A stretch of DNA of 64,000 nt from Bacillus sp. NEB1478 (GCF_031582965.1 NZ_CP134049.1:1674001-1738000); one strand, 5' to 3'. Shown: positions 34,732-44,294, numbered from the stretch's first letter. Translations and numbers: made by a program. The notes: a model not told the origin generated them from the letters alone.

Positions 34732-36175
34732 TAAAGACATACATGAAAATGAGAAATTTTTAAAAGAACGGCTAGGTATCGGAGTAAGTTTTGATGTTGG
34801 TGTAAGGAAGATCTTTGTTTTAAAAAAAGAGCTGCAATTATACTATTGTACCGGTTTATGTGACAGTGAATTTATTATCATGATCTACAGGGAACTCATG
34901 GACATGGATCATGGTCATCGTTCTCCGTCAAAAGTAAAAGATCTTGTACATAATCATCTTGCTCATCAGCAAGTGGAACTCACAAAATCACTTGATGAAG
35001 CGGTTGACAGAATGCTGTCTGGATTGATTGTTATTTTTGTAGATGGTGAAGAAGAAGCATTCATTATCGATGTCAGAAGTTATCCTGGGAGGTCACCTGA
35101 AGAGCCCGATATCGAAAAAGTGGTACGTGGTTCTCGTGACGGCTATACTGAAAATATTATCATCAATACGGCTTTAACTAGAAGAAGAATTCGTGACGAG
35201 AGGCTTCGACATGAAATTTTACAGGTTGGTGAACGATCAAAGACAGATGTATGTATCTCTTATATTCAGGATGTTGCTGATCCGGGTCTAGTGGAAACGA
35301 TTAAAAAAGAATTAAACGGTATTGAGATAGACGGTATTCCGATGGCGGATAAAACGATTGAAGAATTTATTGTTAAACAAGGCTGGAACCCCTTTCCGCT
35401 TGTCCGATATACAGAAAGACCGGATGTTGCCGCACAGCATCTAATGGAAGGCCATGTGCTGATTATCACTGATACTTCTCCAAGCGTCATTATCGCACCT
35501 ACTACCCTTTTCCATCATGTGCAGCATGCTGAAGAATACAGGCAGACACCATTTATAGGTGCATTTTTAAGATGGATCCGCTTCAGCGGTATGATTATGT
35601 CGATTTTTTTAGTACCGATGTGGTTATTGTTTTCCATGCATAAAGGATTACTGCCTGATTTTATTGATTTTATCGGTCCAAATAAAAAAACAAATATTCC
35701 ATTATTCGTGCAAATTATCTTTGCAGAAATAGGAATTGATATATTAAGAACTGCAGCTATTCATACACCTAGTGCCCTTTCAACAGCTATGGGATTAATC
35801 GCAGCAGTTTTGATCGGACAGATTGCGATTGACGTAGGTTTGTTTGTCCCGGAAGTCATATTATACGTTTCGATAGCTGCAATAGGTTCTTTCTCTACGC
35901 CAAGTTATGAACTGAGTGTTGCTAATAAAGTAATTAGACTTGGGTTAATCTTACTTGTCGTCTTATTTAATGTTCCGGGATATATGATAGGAATTACGGT
36001 TTTCATATTGTACTTAGGTACAATAAAAAATTTAAATACTCCTTATCTTTGGCCGTTCATTCCATTTAATCCGAAAGCTTTCTTGCAGATTGTTATTCGA
36101 GTAGCTGTTCCATTATCCAAAAGCAGACCCAGTATTTTACATCCTCAAGATCAGAAAAAACAGCCAACAAATTAG
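34700..36175 (+). CDS. spoVAF: stage V sporulation protein AF (GerA-family)
   Basis: A 491-residue protein of the GerA A-subunit family. A soluble N-terminal domain (about 1-280) is followed by membrane segments (about 295-480), including IPLFVQIIFAEIGIDILRTA. In other species it assists germination signalling beside the SpoVA channel. It starts inside spoVAEA behind AGAAAGGAG. No terminator is clear before the lysA leader, but AGCCAACAAATTAGATGGCT after the stop is a weak hairpin. Confidence 0.9.
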   Translation: MANTKKKTPISKDIHENEKFLKERLGIGVSFDVGVRKIFVLKKELQLYYCTGLCDSEFIIMIYRELMDMDHGHRSPSKVKDLVHNHLAHQQVELTKSLDEAVDRMLSGLIVIFVDGEEEAFIIDVRSYPGRSPEEPDIEKVVRGSRDGYTENIIINTALTRRRIRDERLRHEILQVGERSKTDVCISYIQDVADPGLVETIKKELNGIEIDGIPMADKTIEEFIVKQGWNPFPLVRYTERPDVAAQHLMEGHVLIITDTSPSVIIAPTTLFHHVQHAEEYRQTPFIGAFLRWIRFSGMIMSIFLVPMWLLFSMHKGLLPDFIDFIGPNKKTNIPLFVQIIFAEIGIDILRTAAIHTPSALSTAMGLIAAVLIGQIAIDVGLFVPEVILYVSIAAIGSFSTPSYELSVANKVIRLGLILLVVLFNVPGYMIGITVFILYLGTIKNLNTPYLWPFIPFNPKAFLQIVIRVAVPLSKSRPSILHPQDQKKQPTN

Positions 36176-36183
36176 ATGGCTGG

Positions 36184-36212
36184 TTGCCGAGAATAAAAAT
36201 ATGTGATAAAAT
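36184..36212 (+). promoter_or_regulatory. sigma-A promoter of lysA
   Basis: TTGCCG (36184-36189), 17 bases and TAAAAT (36207-36212) lie just before the lysine riboswitch. The TG at 36203-36204 is near an extended -10 position. Confidence 0.55.
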
Positions 36213-36235
36213 TCATAACTAATTCAATATTATGC

Positions 36236-36416
36236 CTCATATGAGGTAGAGGCGCAAAACGAATAAGTAGCATATGGAGTTTATGGAAGACGATGAAATA
36301 TGACGAAAGGTCAATTTGCCGAAGTGTAAAAAGAGATCCATTTCTTTTTATGCTGGGTCATTGCTGAACAAGCAATGGACTGTCACTACAATTGTAGTGG
36401 AGAGCTATTCCGACTG
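36236..36416 (+). promoter_or_regulatory. lysine riboswitch (L-box)
   Basis: The leader has the L-box landmarks in order: TGAGGTAGAGGCGCA, GACGATGAAATATGACGAAAGGTCAATTTGCCGAAG, GCTGGGTCATTGCTGAACAAGCAATGG and GTAGTGGAGAGCTATTCCGAC. Lysine binding to this RNA terminates transcription. It fills most of the 334-bp gap before lysA. Confidence 0.93.
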
Positions 36417-36430
36417 AGGGTACGGTTAAT

Positions 36431-36461
36431 GACAGCCTGCCTTAATTGCGGCTGTCTTTTT
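36431..36461 (+). terminator. lysine riboswitch terminator
   Basis: GACAGCC and GGCTGTC form a perfect 7-bp stem followed by five T, 48 bases before the lysA start. It is the expected off-state hairpin. Confidence 0.88.
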
Positions 36462-36509
36462 GTATTGTCGGGATTGAAGTCTCCAGCAAAATGGAGAGGG
36501 GAAAGAGTC

Positions 36510-37835
36510 ATGAATTTACATGGTACAGCACAGGTAGGAGAAAATGAACATCTTTGGATCGGAGGAGCAGATACCGTTGAACTGGCTAAAAAATACGGAA
36601 CTCCACTTTATCTTTATGATGTTGCACTTATAAGAAACAGAGCAAGAGGCTTCAAAAAAGCTTTTGAGGAAAAAGGTATCGGTTATCAGGTTGCTTATGC
36701 GAGCAAAGCATTTTCATCAATTGCTATTTTTCAGTTGATGGAGCAAGAAGGATTAAGTCTGGATGTAGTTTCAGGTGGAGAGCTTTACACCGCACTCAAA
36801 GCTGGATTTCCTGCAGAAAGAATCCACTTCCATGGCAATAACAAAAGTCCTGATGAACTGGAATTTGCTCTTAAATCTAATATTGGGTGTATTGTGGTGG
36901 ATAACTTTCATGAAATCCAACTATTAAAAATGTTATGTAAAAAGCTAGATCATAAAGTGAATATACTGCTTCGTTTAACACCTGGCATTGAAGCACATAC
37001 ACACGACTATATTATTACTGGCCAAGAAGATTCAAAATTTGGCTTTGATTTAGGAAACGGTCAGGCAGACAAAGCTTTACAGGAAGTAGTAATGAATAGT
37101 GATTATTTAAACGTTTTGGGGATTCATTGCCACATTGGATCACAGATTTTTGAAACTGAAGGATTTACTTTGGCAATTGAAAAACTGTTCAGTCATTTTA
37201 AGACTTGGGAAAATGCTTATGATTATTTTCCAAAAGTAGTGAATCTTGGCGGTGGATTTGGAATTCAATATACTTCTGAAGATACACCCCTTAAACCAGA
37301 ACAATATGTTATGTCGATGATTGAAGAAGTTACAAATCAAATGAGCAAGTTTAAAAAGAAAAAAATGCCTGAAATATGGATTGAACCAGGAAGGTCGCTT
37401 GTAGGAGATGCTGGTACAACGATCTACTCTATTGGTTCTCAAAAAGAGATTGAAGGTGTTCGCCATTATGTTTCTGTTGATGGCGGAATGACGGACAACA
37501 TTCGTCCAGCACTTTATCAGGCGAAATATGATGCTTATGCAGCAAACAAAATGAATGAAAAACTTACGAATATCGTTTCTATTGCAGGTAAATGCTGTGA
37601 GAGCGGAGATATGCTGATCTGGGATTTGGCACTTCCGAAAGTGAATGACTCTGATTATTTAGCTGTTACTTGTACGGGTGCATATGGATACAGTATGGCT
37701 AACAATTATAACCGCATACAGCGTCCTGCTGTAGTTTTTGTTGAAGATGGAGAAGAACAGCTAGTAGTAAAACGTGAGACATACGAGGACCTTATCAGAC
37801 AAGACCTGCCTTTAAAAACGAAGGTTTTTGTGTAA
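36510..37835 (+). CDS. lysA: diaminopimelate decarboxylase
   Basis: A 441-residue PLP enzyme of the alanine racemase-like fold. The PLP lysine lies in AYASKAFSS, the phosphate-binding loop follows near GIHCHIGSQ, and CESGD carries the substrate-contact cysteine. It converts meso-diaminopimelate to lysine. The ATG at 36510 follows GAGAGGGG. The frame is open back to 36375, but that part is riboswitch and terminator. Confidence 0.95.
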   Translation: MNLHGTAQVGENEHLWIGGADTVELAKKYGTPLYLYDVALIRNRARGFKKAFEEKGIGYQVAYASKAFSSIAIFQLMEQEGLSLDVVSGGELYTALKAGFPAERIHFHGNNKSPDELEFALKSNIGCIVVDNFHEIQLLKMLCKKLDHKVNILLRLTPGIEAHTHDYIITGQEDSKFGFDLGNGQADKALQEVVMNSDYLNVLGIHCHIGSQIFETEGFTLAIEKLFSHFKTWENAYDYFPKVVNLGGGFGIQYTSEDTPLKPEQYVMSMIEEVTNQMSKFKKKKMPEIWIEPGRSLVGDAGTTIYSIGSQKEIEGVRHYVSVDGGMTDNIRPALYQAKYDAYAANKMNEKLTNIVSIAGKCCESGDMLIWDLALPKVNDSDYLAVTCTGAYGYSMANNYNRIQRPAVVFVEDGEEQLVVKRETYEDLIRQDLPLKTKVFV

Positions 37836-37903
37836 ATTAGTTTACGGACATGCCTTTTCACCGTACAATGGTATTTGTAATGAAGTTTAGGAGGTAGTTA
37901 ACG

Positions 37904-38338
37904 ATGAAAAAAGGTTCAATTGAATTTGAAAATGGCGAAAAAATCTTGTTCGATCTTTATCATGAAGAAGCACCAGGAACAGTAGAAAACTTTGAAAAGC
38001 TTGCTAACGAAGGTTTCTATAATGGTGTAACTTTCCACCGTGTTATCCCTGGATTTGTAGCACAAGGCGGAGATCCAACGGGTACTGGTGCAGGCGGTCC
38101 AGGATATTCTATTCCATGTGAAACAGAAGGAAATCCTCACAAACACGTAGCGGGTTCTCTATCAATGGCTCACGCTGGCCGTGATACTGGTGGGAGCCAA
38201 TTCTTTATCGTGCACGAGCCGCAGCCGCACTTGAATGGTGTTCACACTGTTTTTGGACAAGTAACAGAAGGTATGGAAACTGTTTTACGTATTAAGCAAG
38301 GCGACGTAATGAAAGAAGTTAAAGTCTGGGAAGAATAA
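37904..38338 (+). CDS. ppiB: peptidyl-prolyl cis-trans isomerase, cyclophilin
   Basis: A 144-residue single-domain cyclophilin. [19 protein letters not shown] contains the active-site Arg and the conserved FxxQGG region; SQFFI and the [12 protein letters not shown] segment complete the pocket. It speeds proline isomerisation in cytoplasmic proteins. It starts behind TAGGAGG. Confidence 0.93.
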   Translation: MKKGSIEFENGEKILFDLYHEEAPGTVENFEKLANEGFYNGVTFHRVIPGFVAQGGDPTGTGAGGPGYSIPCETEGNPHKHVAGSLSMAHAGRDTGGSQFFIVHEPQPHLNGVHTVFGQVTEGMETVLRIKQGDVMKEVKVWEE

Positions 38339-38342
38339 AATA

Positions 38343-38391
38343 AAAAGAAGAAGGCGCAAACGTGTATTATACACGTTTGCGCCTTCTTTTT
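38343..38391 (+). terminator. terminator after ppiB
   Basis: A 17-bp perfect stem begins GAAGGCGCAAACGTGTA with a 3-base loop, and is flanked by A and T runs. Confidence 0.93.
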
Positions 38392-38542
38392 AATTCTAAA
38401 ATTATTTTATCTATTGTATTTTAACGAATACTTAAACACACATTCTCTAAGTTCATATTTAACTCATTTTTTATACCATTTGAAGCAGTGTTTTAGTATA
38501 TAACTACGAAAAATCAGATTATATCCACGTTAGCACTCCCAA

Positions 38543-39055
38543 TTAGCTCAAACGATTTTTAATCTGCTTTTGCTGGTCTCGTTCCTCAATAACTTGTGTA
38601 CGGTCTCTTAATTTATGTTTATGAACGATCGTTTCATCAGGATTTCTGTTCAATTCCCAAACTTTGCCCCTTTTTTCTGCTTCCACACAGCAAGCTTCTA
38701 ATAGTTCGTCAGTTAATGGCAGGATAAAAGTCTTGTAATCAAGACCCTGTTCGATTTCTTTTTTTCTATTTTTTAATTTCTCGAGTAAATGTTCACTATC
38801 TATTCCTAAATTGTTTAATGCTGATTTTTCAGATGAAAGCTTTTTGATTCCGCTCGTTAACATTCTTCTTGCACCGTTCATATTTCCTCTTCTCTGATGA
38901 TAAAGAGCAACAGCGATCTGAATCAGTCCAGGCCATAGGTTCCCAGTCATTCCTTCTTCTTTCCAATGTTCTTCAAGAACTTCGTGGCATTCAAAGAAAT
39001 CTTGATCTGTATGAAAAAAAGTTAAATAATCAATCCAAGCCTTCGGATAAATCAA
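38543..39055 (-). CDS. ypuF: DUF309 family protein, YpuF-like
   Basis: A 170-residue helical protein with DUF309 features: FFECHEVLEEHWK near residue 25 and LWPGLIQIAVALYHQRRGN. Function is not known. The TTG start at 39055 (LIYPKAWIDYLTFF) is chosen with AAAGGGG 8 bases before it; the ORF is open about 21 codons further. It is divergent from scpA, as in B. subtilis. Confidence 0.82.
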   Translation of the reverse strand: MIYPKAWIDYLTFFHTDQDFFECHEVLEEHWKEEGMTGNLWPGLIQIAVALYHQRRGNMNGARRMLTSGIKKLSSEKSALNNLGIDSEHLLEKLKNRKKEIEQGLDYKTFILPLTDELLEACCVEAEKRGKVWELNRNPDETIVHKHKLRDRTQVIEERDQQKQIKNRLS

Positions 39056-39137
39056 ATTCCACACCCCTTTATATTCGATACTAAGTTTACCATATGGTTT
39101 TGAACAATAAAAATGCAATCCTTGTAATTTGAATATG

Positions 39138-39146
39138 TGATATAAT
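39138..39146 (+). promoter_or_regulatory. extended -10 promoter of scpA
   Basis: TGATATAAT is a TG-N-TATAAT extended -10, 40 bases upstream of the scpA ATG. No good -35 lies at 17 bases. Confidence 0.5.
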
Positions 39147-39185
39147 TTTAGATGATAAAAATTGTTGAAAAACTGGGGAAATGTT

Positions 39186-39929
39186 ATGCAATATAGTGTG
39201 AAGCTTGATGGATTTGAAGGTCCTCTGGATTTGCTGCTTCATTTAATCCAAACATATGAAGTGGATATTTATGATATACCTGTAGCTATCATTACAGAAC
39301 AATATCTTCAATATATACATACGATGAAGGAATTAAAACTGGACGTTGCAAGTGAATTTTTAGTGATGGCTGCTACATTGCTAGCCATTAAAAGTAAAAT
39401 GCTTCTGCCAAAACACGAAGAAGAATTTTTTGATCAGCAGCTGGAATTAGATGTAGAAGACGACCCAAGGGACGAACTTGTAAGAAGACTGGTTGAGTAT
39501 AGGAAGTACAAACATGCTGCTGACGAACTTAAGGGCAGAGAAGCGGAAAGAAGTTTAATCTACACGAGAGAACCTTTAGATTTAAGCTCGTTTGAAAAAG
39601 AAGAAACCAATACACAGGTTACAAATGTTTCATTATTTGATATGCTTCAAGCCATGCAAAAAATTCTTCAAGAAAAAGTGGTTAGAGCACCTAGACAAAC
39701 AACAATCGAGCGGCAGGAAATTCCTATTGAAACGAGAATGACTCAAATTAAAGAAACACTGCTTTCTTTCGGGGGCAAAAAAAAATTCAAGGATCTTTTT
39801 AATCAAGGAAGCAAGGAGCATATGGTAGTTACTTTTCTTGCTTTGCTTGAATTAATGAAAGTGAAAACTGTCAACTGTGAACAACAAAACCATTTCAGTG
39901 ATATATATATTACATTGATAGAGGAGTAA
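39186..39929 (+). CDS. scpA: segregation and condensation protein A
   Basis: A 247-residue kleisin. FEGPLDLLLHLI at residues 8-19 is the N-terminal motif that contacts the Smc neck, and the C-terminal winged helix (VTFLALLELMKVKTVN) binds the Smc head. With ScpB it bridges Smc dimers and compacts chromosomes. The ATG at 39186 is used. It is followed 7 bases later by scpB. Confidence 0.94.
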   Translation: MQYSVKLDGFEGPLDLLLHLIQTYEVDIYDIPVAIITEQYLQYIHTMKELKLDVASEFLVMAATLLAIKSKMLLPKHEEEFFDQQLELDVEDDPRDELVRRLVEYRKYKHAADELKGREAERSLIYTREPLDLSSFEKEETNTQVTNVSLFDMLQAMQKILQEKVVRAPRQTTIERQEIPIETRMTQIKETLLSFGGKKKFKDLFNQGSKEHMVVTFLALLELMKVKTVNCEQQNHFSDIYITLIEE

Positions 39930-39936
39930 AATAGAA

Positions 39937-40530
39937 TTGGAACGAAATGAAATAAAAGCTGTCATTGAAGGTTTACTCTTTGTCAGTGGAGACGAAGGAA
40001 TCGACCGGAAGCAGATTGCCCAAGTGCTGGAAAAAGAAAGTAAAGAAATAGATGTATACATCGATGAGTTAAAAGAAAGCTATTCTTCTCCAAATCGGGG
40101 AATGACAATCGTTGAGTATGCAGGATCTCTGCAATTTGTAACAAAACCTGATCATGCAAAATTTTATGAACGCTTAGTTGAAACACCGGGTCACTCCACC
40201 CTTTCACAAGCTGCGCTCGAAACACTCGCTATTATTGCTTATAAACAGCCGATTACCCGGTCGGAAATTGAAGAGGTAAGAGGTGTGAAAACTGAAAAAC
40301 CGCTTCAGACACTTTCTGCCAAAGGTCTGGTTAAAGAAGTGGGGAGAGCTGAAGGAACAGGAAGAGCGATTCTTTACGGAACTACAAAAGCGTTTTTGGA
40401 CCATTTTGGTTTAGAGAATATTAAAGAGTTACCACCACTTCCTGAAAATATTCAGGAAGAAAACGTAGAGCAAGAAGCGGATTTATTTTTTTCAAAGTTT
40501 CAAGAATCAATAACTGTTGAAGAAGAATAA
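39937..40530 (+). CDS. scpB: segregation and condensation protein B
   Basis: A 197-residue Smc-ScpAB partner with two winged-helix domains (LLFVSGDEGIDRKQIAQVL; ALETLAIIAYKQPITRSEIEEVRG). It dimerises and holds ScpA's middle. A TTG start follows GAGGAG 11 bases upstream. An acidic C-terminal tail ends the protein. Confidence 0.93.
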   Translation: MERNEIKAVIEGLLFVSGDEGIDRKQIAQVLEKESKEIDVYIDELKESYSSPNRGMTIVEYAGSLQFVTKPDHAKFYERLVETPGHSTLSQAALETLAIIAYKQPITRSEIEEVRGVKTEKPLQTLSAKGLVKEVGRAEGTGRAILYGTTKAFLDHFGLENIKELPPLPENIQEENVEQEADLFFSKFQESITVEEE

Positions 40531-40545
40531 AGGGGGAGTTCTGCT

Positions 40546-40905
40546 TTGTTGATTCATCATATAGAGGGAAATGAACTTGTGAAAGAAAAACCGAATACAT
40601 CTGAAGACTTTTTTAATCGTTCTGAAGCTTCATATGAATGGAATGGAGAAAAACATACGTTTCATCTGCTATATGTCCGATTTTTTGAAGAAAAATTGGA
40701 AGCTGAATTAACAAACGATTCCTTTTGGAAACCTTATCTTCAAACTTTTAAGATTCGCGACCTAGCAGCATTAGCGGCACTTGCCAAAAATGACAAATTT
40801 ATTAAGAGAAAAAGAGTATATATAAACGACTACGATGAATTTAGGAACATTTTTATCAATCCTGACGAAAATGTTTTAGATCAGCTTATAAAGCCATTTA
40901 TATAA
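40546..40905 (+). CDS. hypothetical protein downstream of scpB
   Basis: A 119-residue protein with a TTG start (40546 or 40549) behind AGGGGGAG, 15 bases after scpB. It is soluble, with an internal FWKPYLQTFKIRDLAALAALA stretch split in two short runs and KRKRVYINDYDEF near the end. B. subtilis has ypuI in this position, but this sequence does not resemble what I recall of YpuI. A terminator follows it, so it may be part of the scpAB operon. No function can be assigned. Confidence 0.6.
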   Translation: MLIHHIEGNELVKEKPNTSEDFFNRSEASYEWNGEKHTFHLLYVRFFEEKLEAELTNDSFWKPYLQTFKIRDLAALAALAKNDKFIKRKRVYINDYDEFRNIFINPDENVLDQLIKPFI

Positions 40906-40916
40906 TTATGTTATTT

Positions 40917-40950
40917 AGAGGATACCTCAATCGGGGTGTCCTTTTTATTT
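40917..40950 (+). terminator. terminator after the scpB-linked gene
   Basis: AGGATACC and GGGTGTCC pair, with G-U pairs, around TCAATCG, and are followed by five T. Confidence 0.75.
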
Positions 40951-40968
40951 TTGGCTGTCTTTTAAAAG

Positions 40969-41312
40969 TTGTTTTCTAAAAGATTGTTGCTTTTGGATCA
41001 TTTCTGTAAAGAACTTTTATAGACAAGTTGATTGAAGTGCAAGATGCGAGACTCCTCGAAAATGAAAATCAAATTTTTTTCGTGCGATGTTACGCTGTCG
41101 AGTATTTTTTTTGCCCTGCGGGATTAGCGTGCCGACCACCTGAGTATTCTTCTCTCAAGGCTTGCGACGGGGAATCTCGTTCGATGTTGGTTTTCTTGCA
41201 GACCCAAGAGCAGCACTTCATACGTCTTTCAATTTGGCTCGCCGCGCGCCCCGCGGAAAGTGAGCACGTGTGGGGGAAACAACTACTACCAAGTGCAACA
41301 CGGAAAACAGCA
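40969..41312. repeat. repeat family A, full-length copy upstream of bpsA
   Basis: Ends are GTTGTTTTCTAAAAGATTG and GGAAAACAGCA. Inside are GATTGAAGTGCAAGATGCGAGACTCC, CTCGAAAATGAAAATC and CGCCCCGCGGAAAGTGAGCA. The copy is more diverged than the one at 26129. The ORF that runs through it is a chance frame. Confidence 0.85.
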
Positions 41313-41402
41313 TTGTTGTTTACTAAATATTTTAACGCCGTTTTATTTAACAGTTTAAGGGTAAATTAATGGAAATGAATCGTGTTGAAGGAGAGAAACC
41401 TA

Positions 41403-42482
41403 TTGCCTAAAATTGCAGCAGTCGAAACCGTTAATCCCCCCCACCGGATTTCTCAAAATGAAACGATGGAATTTGCAAGAAATTTATTTAAAGGTGCTTT
41501 TTCAGATATTGAACGGTTATTAAAGGTATTTCAAAACGGGGAAATCTCTTCTCGTTATTTTGTTATGCCTATTGACTGGTTCAAAGAGAAAAAAAGTTTT
41601 CAGGAAAAAAATGATTTATACATAGATTTTGCTACTAATCTTGGTTCTGAATGTATAAGAAAGTGTATGGAAAAATCGAAGAACCATAATCTTTCTTATG
41701 AGGATATTGATGCGATCTTTTTTATTTCTAGTTCAGGTCTTTCCACTCCTAGCATTGAAGCAAGAATAATGAATATTCTCCCCTTTTCATCTCATACAAA
41801 GAGAATACCTATATGGGGACTTGGCTGTGCAGGAGGGGCTTCAGGGTTTTCAAGGGCAAATGATTACTGCATAGCATACCCAAAATCGAATGTCCTCGTT
41901 TTGAGTGTAGAACTGTGCAGCCTTACTTTTCAGCACGAAGATTTATCGAAAAGCAATCTGGTAGGAACTTCTTTATTTGCAGATGGAGTTGCTTGTGCAT
42001 TAATCTGCGGAGATGAATCAAGTCATTTAGCTGAAAAACCAGAAATATTTCCATATATTTTAGATACGATGTCAACACTCAAACCTCATTCAGAGGATGT
42101 GATGGGCTGGGAAGTGAAGGATACGGGGTTATATGTCGTATTCTCGAGAGATATTCCAAACATTATAAGAACATGGCTCGAACCAAACGTAAATGAATTT
42201 TTAGAAAGAAATAAACTTAATGGAGAACAAATCACTCATTTTGTTGCACACCCAGGCGGAAAGAAAGTACTTCAAGCTTATGTAGATGCTCTTGGATTGC
42301 CGATTTCAAAAACAGATATTTCAAGAGAAGTGCTGATGTCAAATGGCAACATGTCTTCAGTAACAGTGTTCTATGTTTTAAAAAAATTCATGGATGGCGA
42401 ATTAACAAACGGGGATTTAGGTGTTATGGCAGCATTAGGGCCGGGTTTTTCTTCCGAGCTTTTGTTGTTGGAATGGAGGTAG
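41403..42482 (+). CDS. bpsA: type III polyketide synthase (alkylpyrone synthase)
   Basis: A 359-residue chalcone/stilbene synthase-like enzyme with a TTG start behind AAGGAGAG. The catalytic Cys is in LGCAGGASGFSRA, His in THFVAHPGGKKVLQAY and Asn in SNGNMSSVT. It condenses malonyl-CoA on long-chain fatty acyl-CoA into alkylpyrones, as in B. subtilis BcsA/BpsA. It forms an operon with the methyltransferase just downstream. The pair sits between scpB and dacB and behind a repeat. Confidence 0.87.
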   Translation: MPKIAAVETVNPPHRISQNETMEFARNLFKGAFSDIERLLKVFQNGEISSRYFVMPIDWFKEKKSFQEKNDLYIDFATNLGSECIRKCMEKSKNHNLSYEDIDAIFFISSSGLSTPSIEARIMNILPFSSHTKRIPIWGLGCAGGASGFSRANDYCIAYPKSNVLVLSVELCSLTFQHEDLSKSNLVGTSLFADGVACALICGDESSHLAEKPEIFPYILDTMSTLKPHSEDVMGWEVKDTGLYVVFSRDIPNIIRTWLEPNVNEFLERNKLNGEQITHFVAHPGGKKVLQAYVDALGLPISKTDISREVLMSNGNMSSVTVFYVLKKFMDGELTNGDLGVMAALGPGFSSELLLLEWR

Positions 42483-42486
42483 CAAG

Positions 42487-43041
42487 GTGAAGCTGTTTGC
42501 CATTTTCATTTGTTTTCTTGCAATCCAGAGATTAAGTGAAGTGAGGATCGCTAAAAGAAATGAACGGATTCTAAAAGAAAAAGGTGCTATTGAAGCGGGA
42601 AAAGATCATTATTTTTGGATGGTAACTATGCATGTCTCCTTCTTTTTGTTCCTTCTAGGAGAAGTTTTGTTTTTGGAAGTATCACCACCGAAATGGTGGA
42701 TCGTCCCGTTTATTCTTTTTTTAATCGCTCAAGTTATTCGAATTTGGGCAATAACTTCACTTGGCGTATATTGGAATACGAAAATCATACTACTGCCTGG
42801 TGCAGCTGTAGTTGCAAAAGGTCCTTATAAATTTATTAGACACCCGAACTATTTAGTTGTAACAATCGAACTTATCGTAATTCCGCTAATTTTTGGTGCT
42901 TATATTACAGCTATCCTGTTCACAATTTTAAATATGCTAATGCTTCGAGTTAGAATTACGGCAGAAGAAAAAGCGCTTATAGAACTCACAGATTACAATC
43001 AAAGTCACGGCAAAAAACAACGTTTTTTTCCTATTCAGTAA
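42487..43041 (+). CDS. bpsB: alkylpyrone O-methyltransferase (BpsB-like)
   Basis: A 184-residue membrane methyltransferase of the isoprenylcysteine carboxyl methyltransferase type. Four or five helices surround the motif GPYKFIRHPNYLV, the SAM-binding arginine and histidine region. B. subtilis BpsB methylates the pyrones made by BpsA to pyrone methyl ethers. It uses a GTG start behind GGAGGT, 4 bases after bpsA. Confidence 0.85.
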   Translation: MKLFAIFICFLAIQRLSEVRIAKRNERILKEKGAIEAGKDHYFWMVTMHVSFFLFLLGEVLFLEVSPPKWWIVPFILFLIAQVIRIWAITSLGVYWNTKIILLPGAAVVAKGPYKFIRHPNYLVVTIELIVIPLIFGAYITAILFTILNMLMLRVRITAEEKALIELTDYNQSHGKKQRFFPIQ

Positions 43042-43062
43042 AGGTACGGAATTAAATCCCAT

Positions 43063-43090
43063 TCATAACCTGTCCTTGTTTGCATAAACT
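43063..43090 (+). promoter_or_regulatory. sigma-E type promoter candidate for dacB
   Basis: TCATAAC (43063-43069), 13 bases and CATAAACT (43083-43090) resemble the sigma-E pattern KMATATT-N13-15-CATACAHT. It lies 31 bases before the dacB ATG. The B. subtilis gene is sigma-E dependent. Confidence 0.5.
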
Positions 43091-43121
43091 TTAACAAAGT
43101 ACCCTAAGGGCGGGATTATGA

Positions 43122-44294
43122 ATGACGCAGAGAACTAAACATTTGATTTATATTGTTATTTGCACCCTTTTCCTTGCTTTCTTCCCGCAAGAAGCTAAAG
43201 CTGTGCAACCTGGTGTAGCAGCCAAGGCGGCGATTCTGATGGAACAATCGTCTGGTAGAGTGCTCTATAGCAGAAATGAACATCGACCGATGAGGATAGC
43301 CAGTATTACAAAGATTATGACCGCTATCCTAGCAATAGAATCAGGGAAGCTGAAGAATAAAGTAACAATTACAGAACATGCTGCACGAACGGAAGGTTCT
43401 TCTCTATATCTTAAACCAGGGGAGAAAGTCCCTTTAGAAGATCTTGTTTACGGGCTGATGCTGCGCTCGGGAAATGATTCTGCCGTCGCGATCGCTGAGT
43501 ATGTAGGGGGGAGTTTAGAAGGGTTCTCTTATTTAATGAATCAGAAAGCAGAAGAAATCGGTATGAAGCATACTCGTTTTCGAAATCCTCATGGGCTTGA
43601 CGATCATGAAGACCATTATTCAACTGCATATGACATGGCACTACTAACAAGATACGCAATGAACAATGAAACATTTAAAGAAATTTCTTCAACAAAGGTA
43701 TACCGATCTGAACAATCGGGGGAAAAATGGGACAGGGTTTGGCGTAATAAAAATAAGATGCTAAAGCTATACAAAAACTCTACCGGTGGCAAAACAGGCT
43801 ATACTAAACGAGCAAAAAGAACGCTTGTATCTACTGCTGAAAAAGACGGCATGGAGCTTATAGCAGTTACATTAGATGATCCAGATGATTGGGAAGATCA
43901 TAGAAATTTATTTGAGTGGGGTTTTCGAAACTATACACTTAAGGAATTAATTAAAGAAGGAGAAATATCAAGTATTAAAGAAAAAGGCTATAAAGGGAAA
44001 GTGGAAGCAGACCGGTCTTTTTACTTTCCGCTGCGGAAAGAAGAGATTGGCCTTATCTCTTCTTCCATCGAATTAATTAAACTTCCAAAGTCGGGTGAGT
44101 GGAAAAAAGAAGATGTCCCGATACCAGCAGGAAAATATTTTATAGATCTAAATGGCGAGCGAATTGCAGATCTGCCACTCTACTATGATGGAAATACATT
44201 AATTAAAAGCAGCAAAAATGGAATTTGGACAACGTTTAAAAACATGTTGGAACAGCTGTTTTTTATAGCTAAGGAGAATGACCGCCTATGGTAA
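43122..44294 (+). CDS. dacB: D-alanyl-D-alanine carboxypeptidase DacB
   Basis: A 390-residue sporulation PBP5*-type enzyme. A signal peptide (1-26, ending AKAVQ) precedes IASITKIM (SxxK), SGNDSAVAIA (SxN) and GGKTGYTKRA (KTG). It trims cortex stem peptides in the mother cell and limits crosslinking. Its end overlaps spmA by 7 bases. It is one of two D,D-carboxypeptidases in this window, the other being DacF. Confidence 0.92.
   Translation: MTQRTKHLIYIVICTLFLAFFPQEAKAVQPGVAAKAAILMEQSSGRVLYSRNEHRPMRIASITKIMTAILAIESGKLKNKVTITEHAARTEGSSLYLKPGEKVPLEDLVYGLMLRSGNDSAVAIAEYVGGSLEGFSYLMNQKAEEIGMKHTRFRNPHGLDDHEDHYSTAYDMALLTRYAMNNETFKEISSTKVYRSEQSGEKWDRVWRNKNKMLKLYKNSTGGKTGYTKRAKRTLVSTAEKDGMELIAVTLDDPDDWEDHRNLFEWGFRNYTLKELIKEGEISSIKEKGYKGKVEADRSFYFPLRKEEIGLISSSIELIKLPKSGEWKKEDVPIPAGKYFIDLNGERIADLPLYYDGNTLIKSSKNGIWTTFKNMLEQLFFIAKENDRLW

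Noticed and set aside
36375..36509. Upstream extension of lysA
   Set aside because: It runs through the lysine riboswitch and terminator; the good ribosome site and family start are at 36510.
41028..41369. 113-codon frame upstream of bpsA
   Set aside because: It lies within a repeat A element; the related frame at 54331 comes from the same repeat, so the similarity is of DNA.
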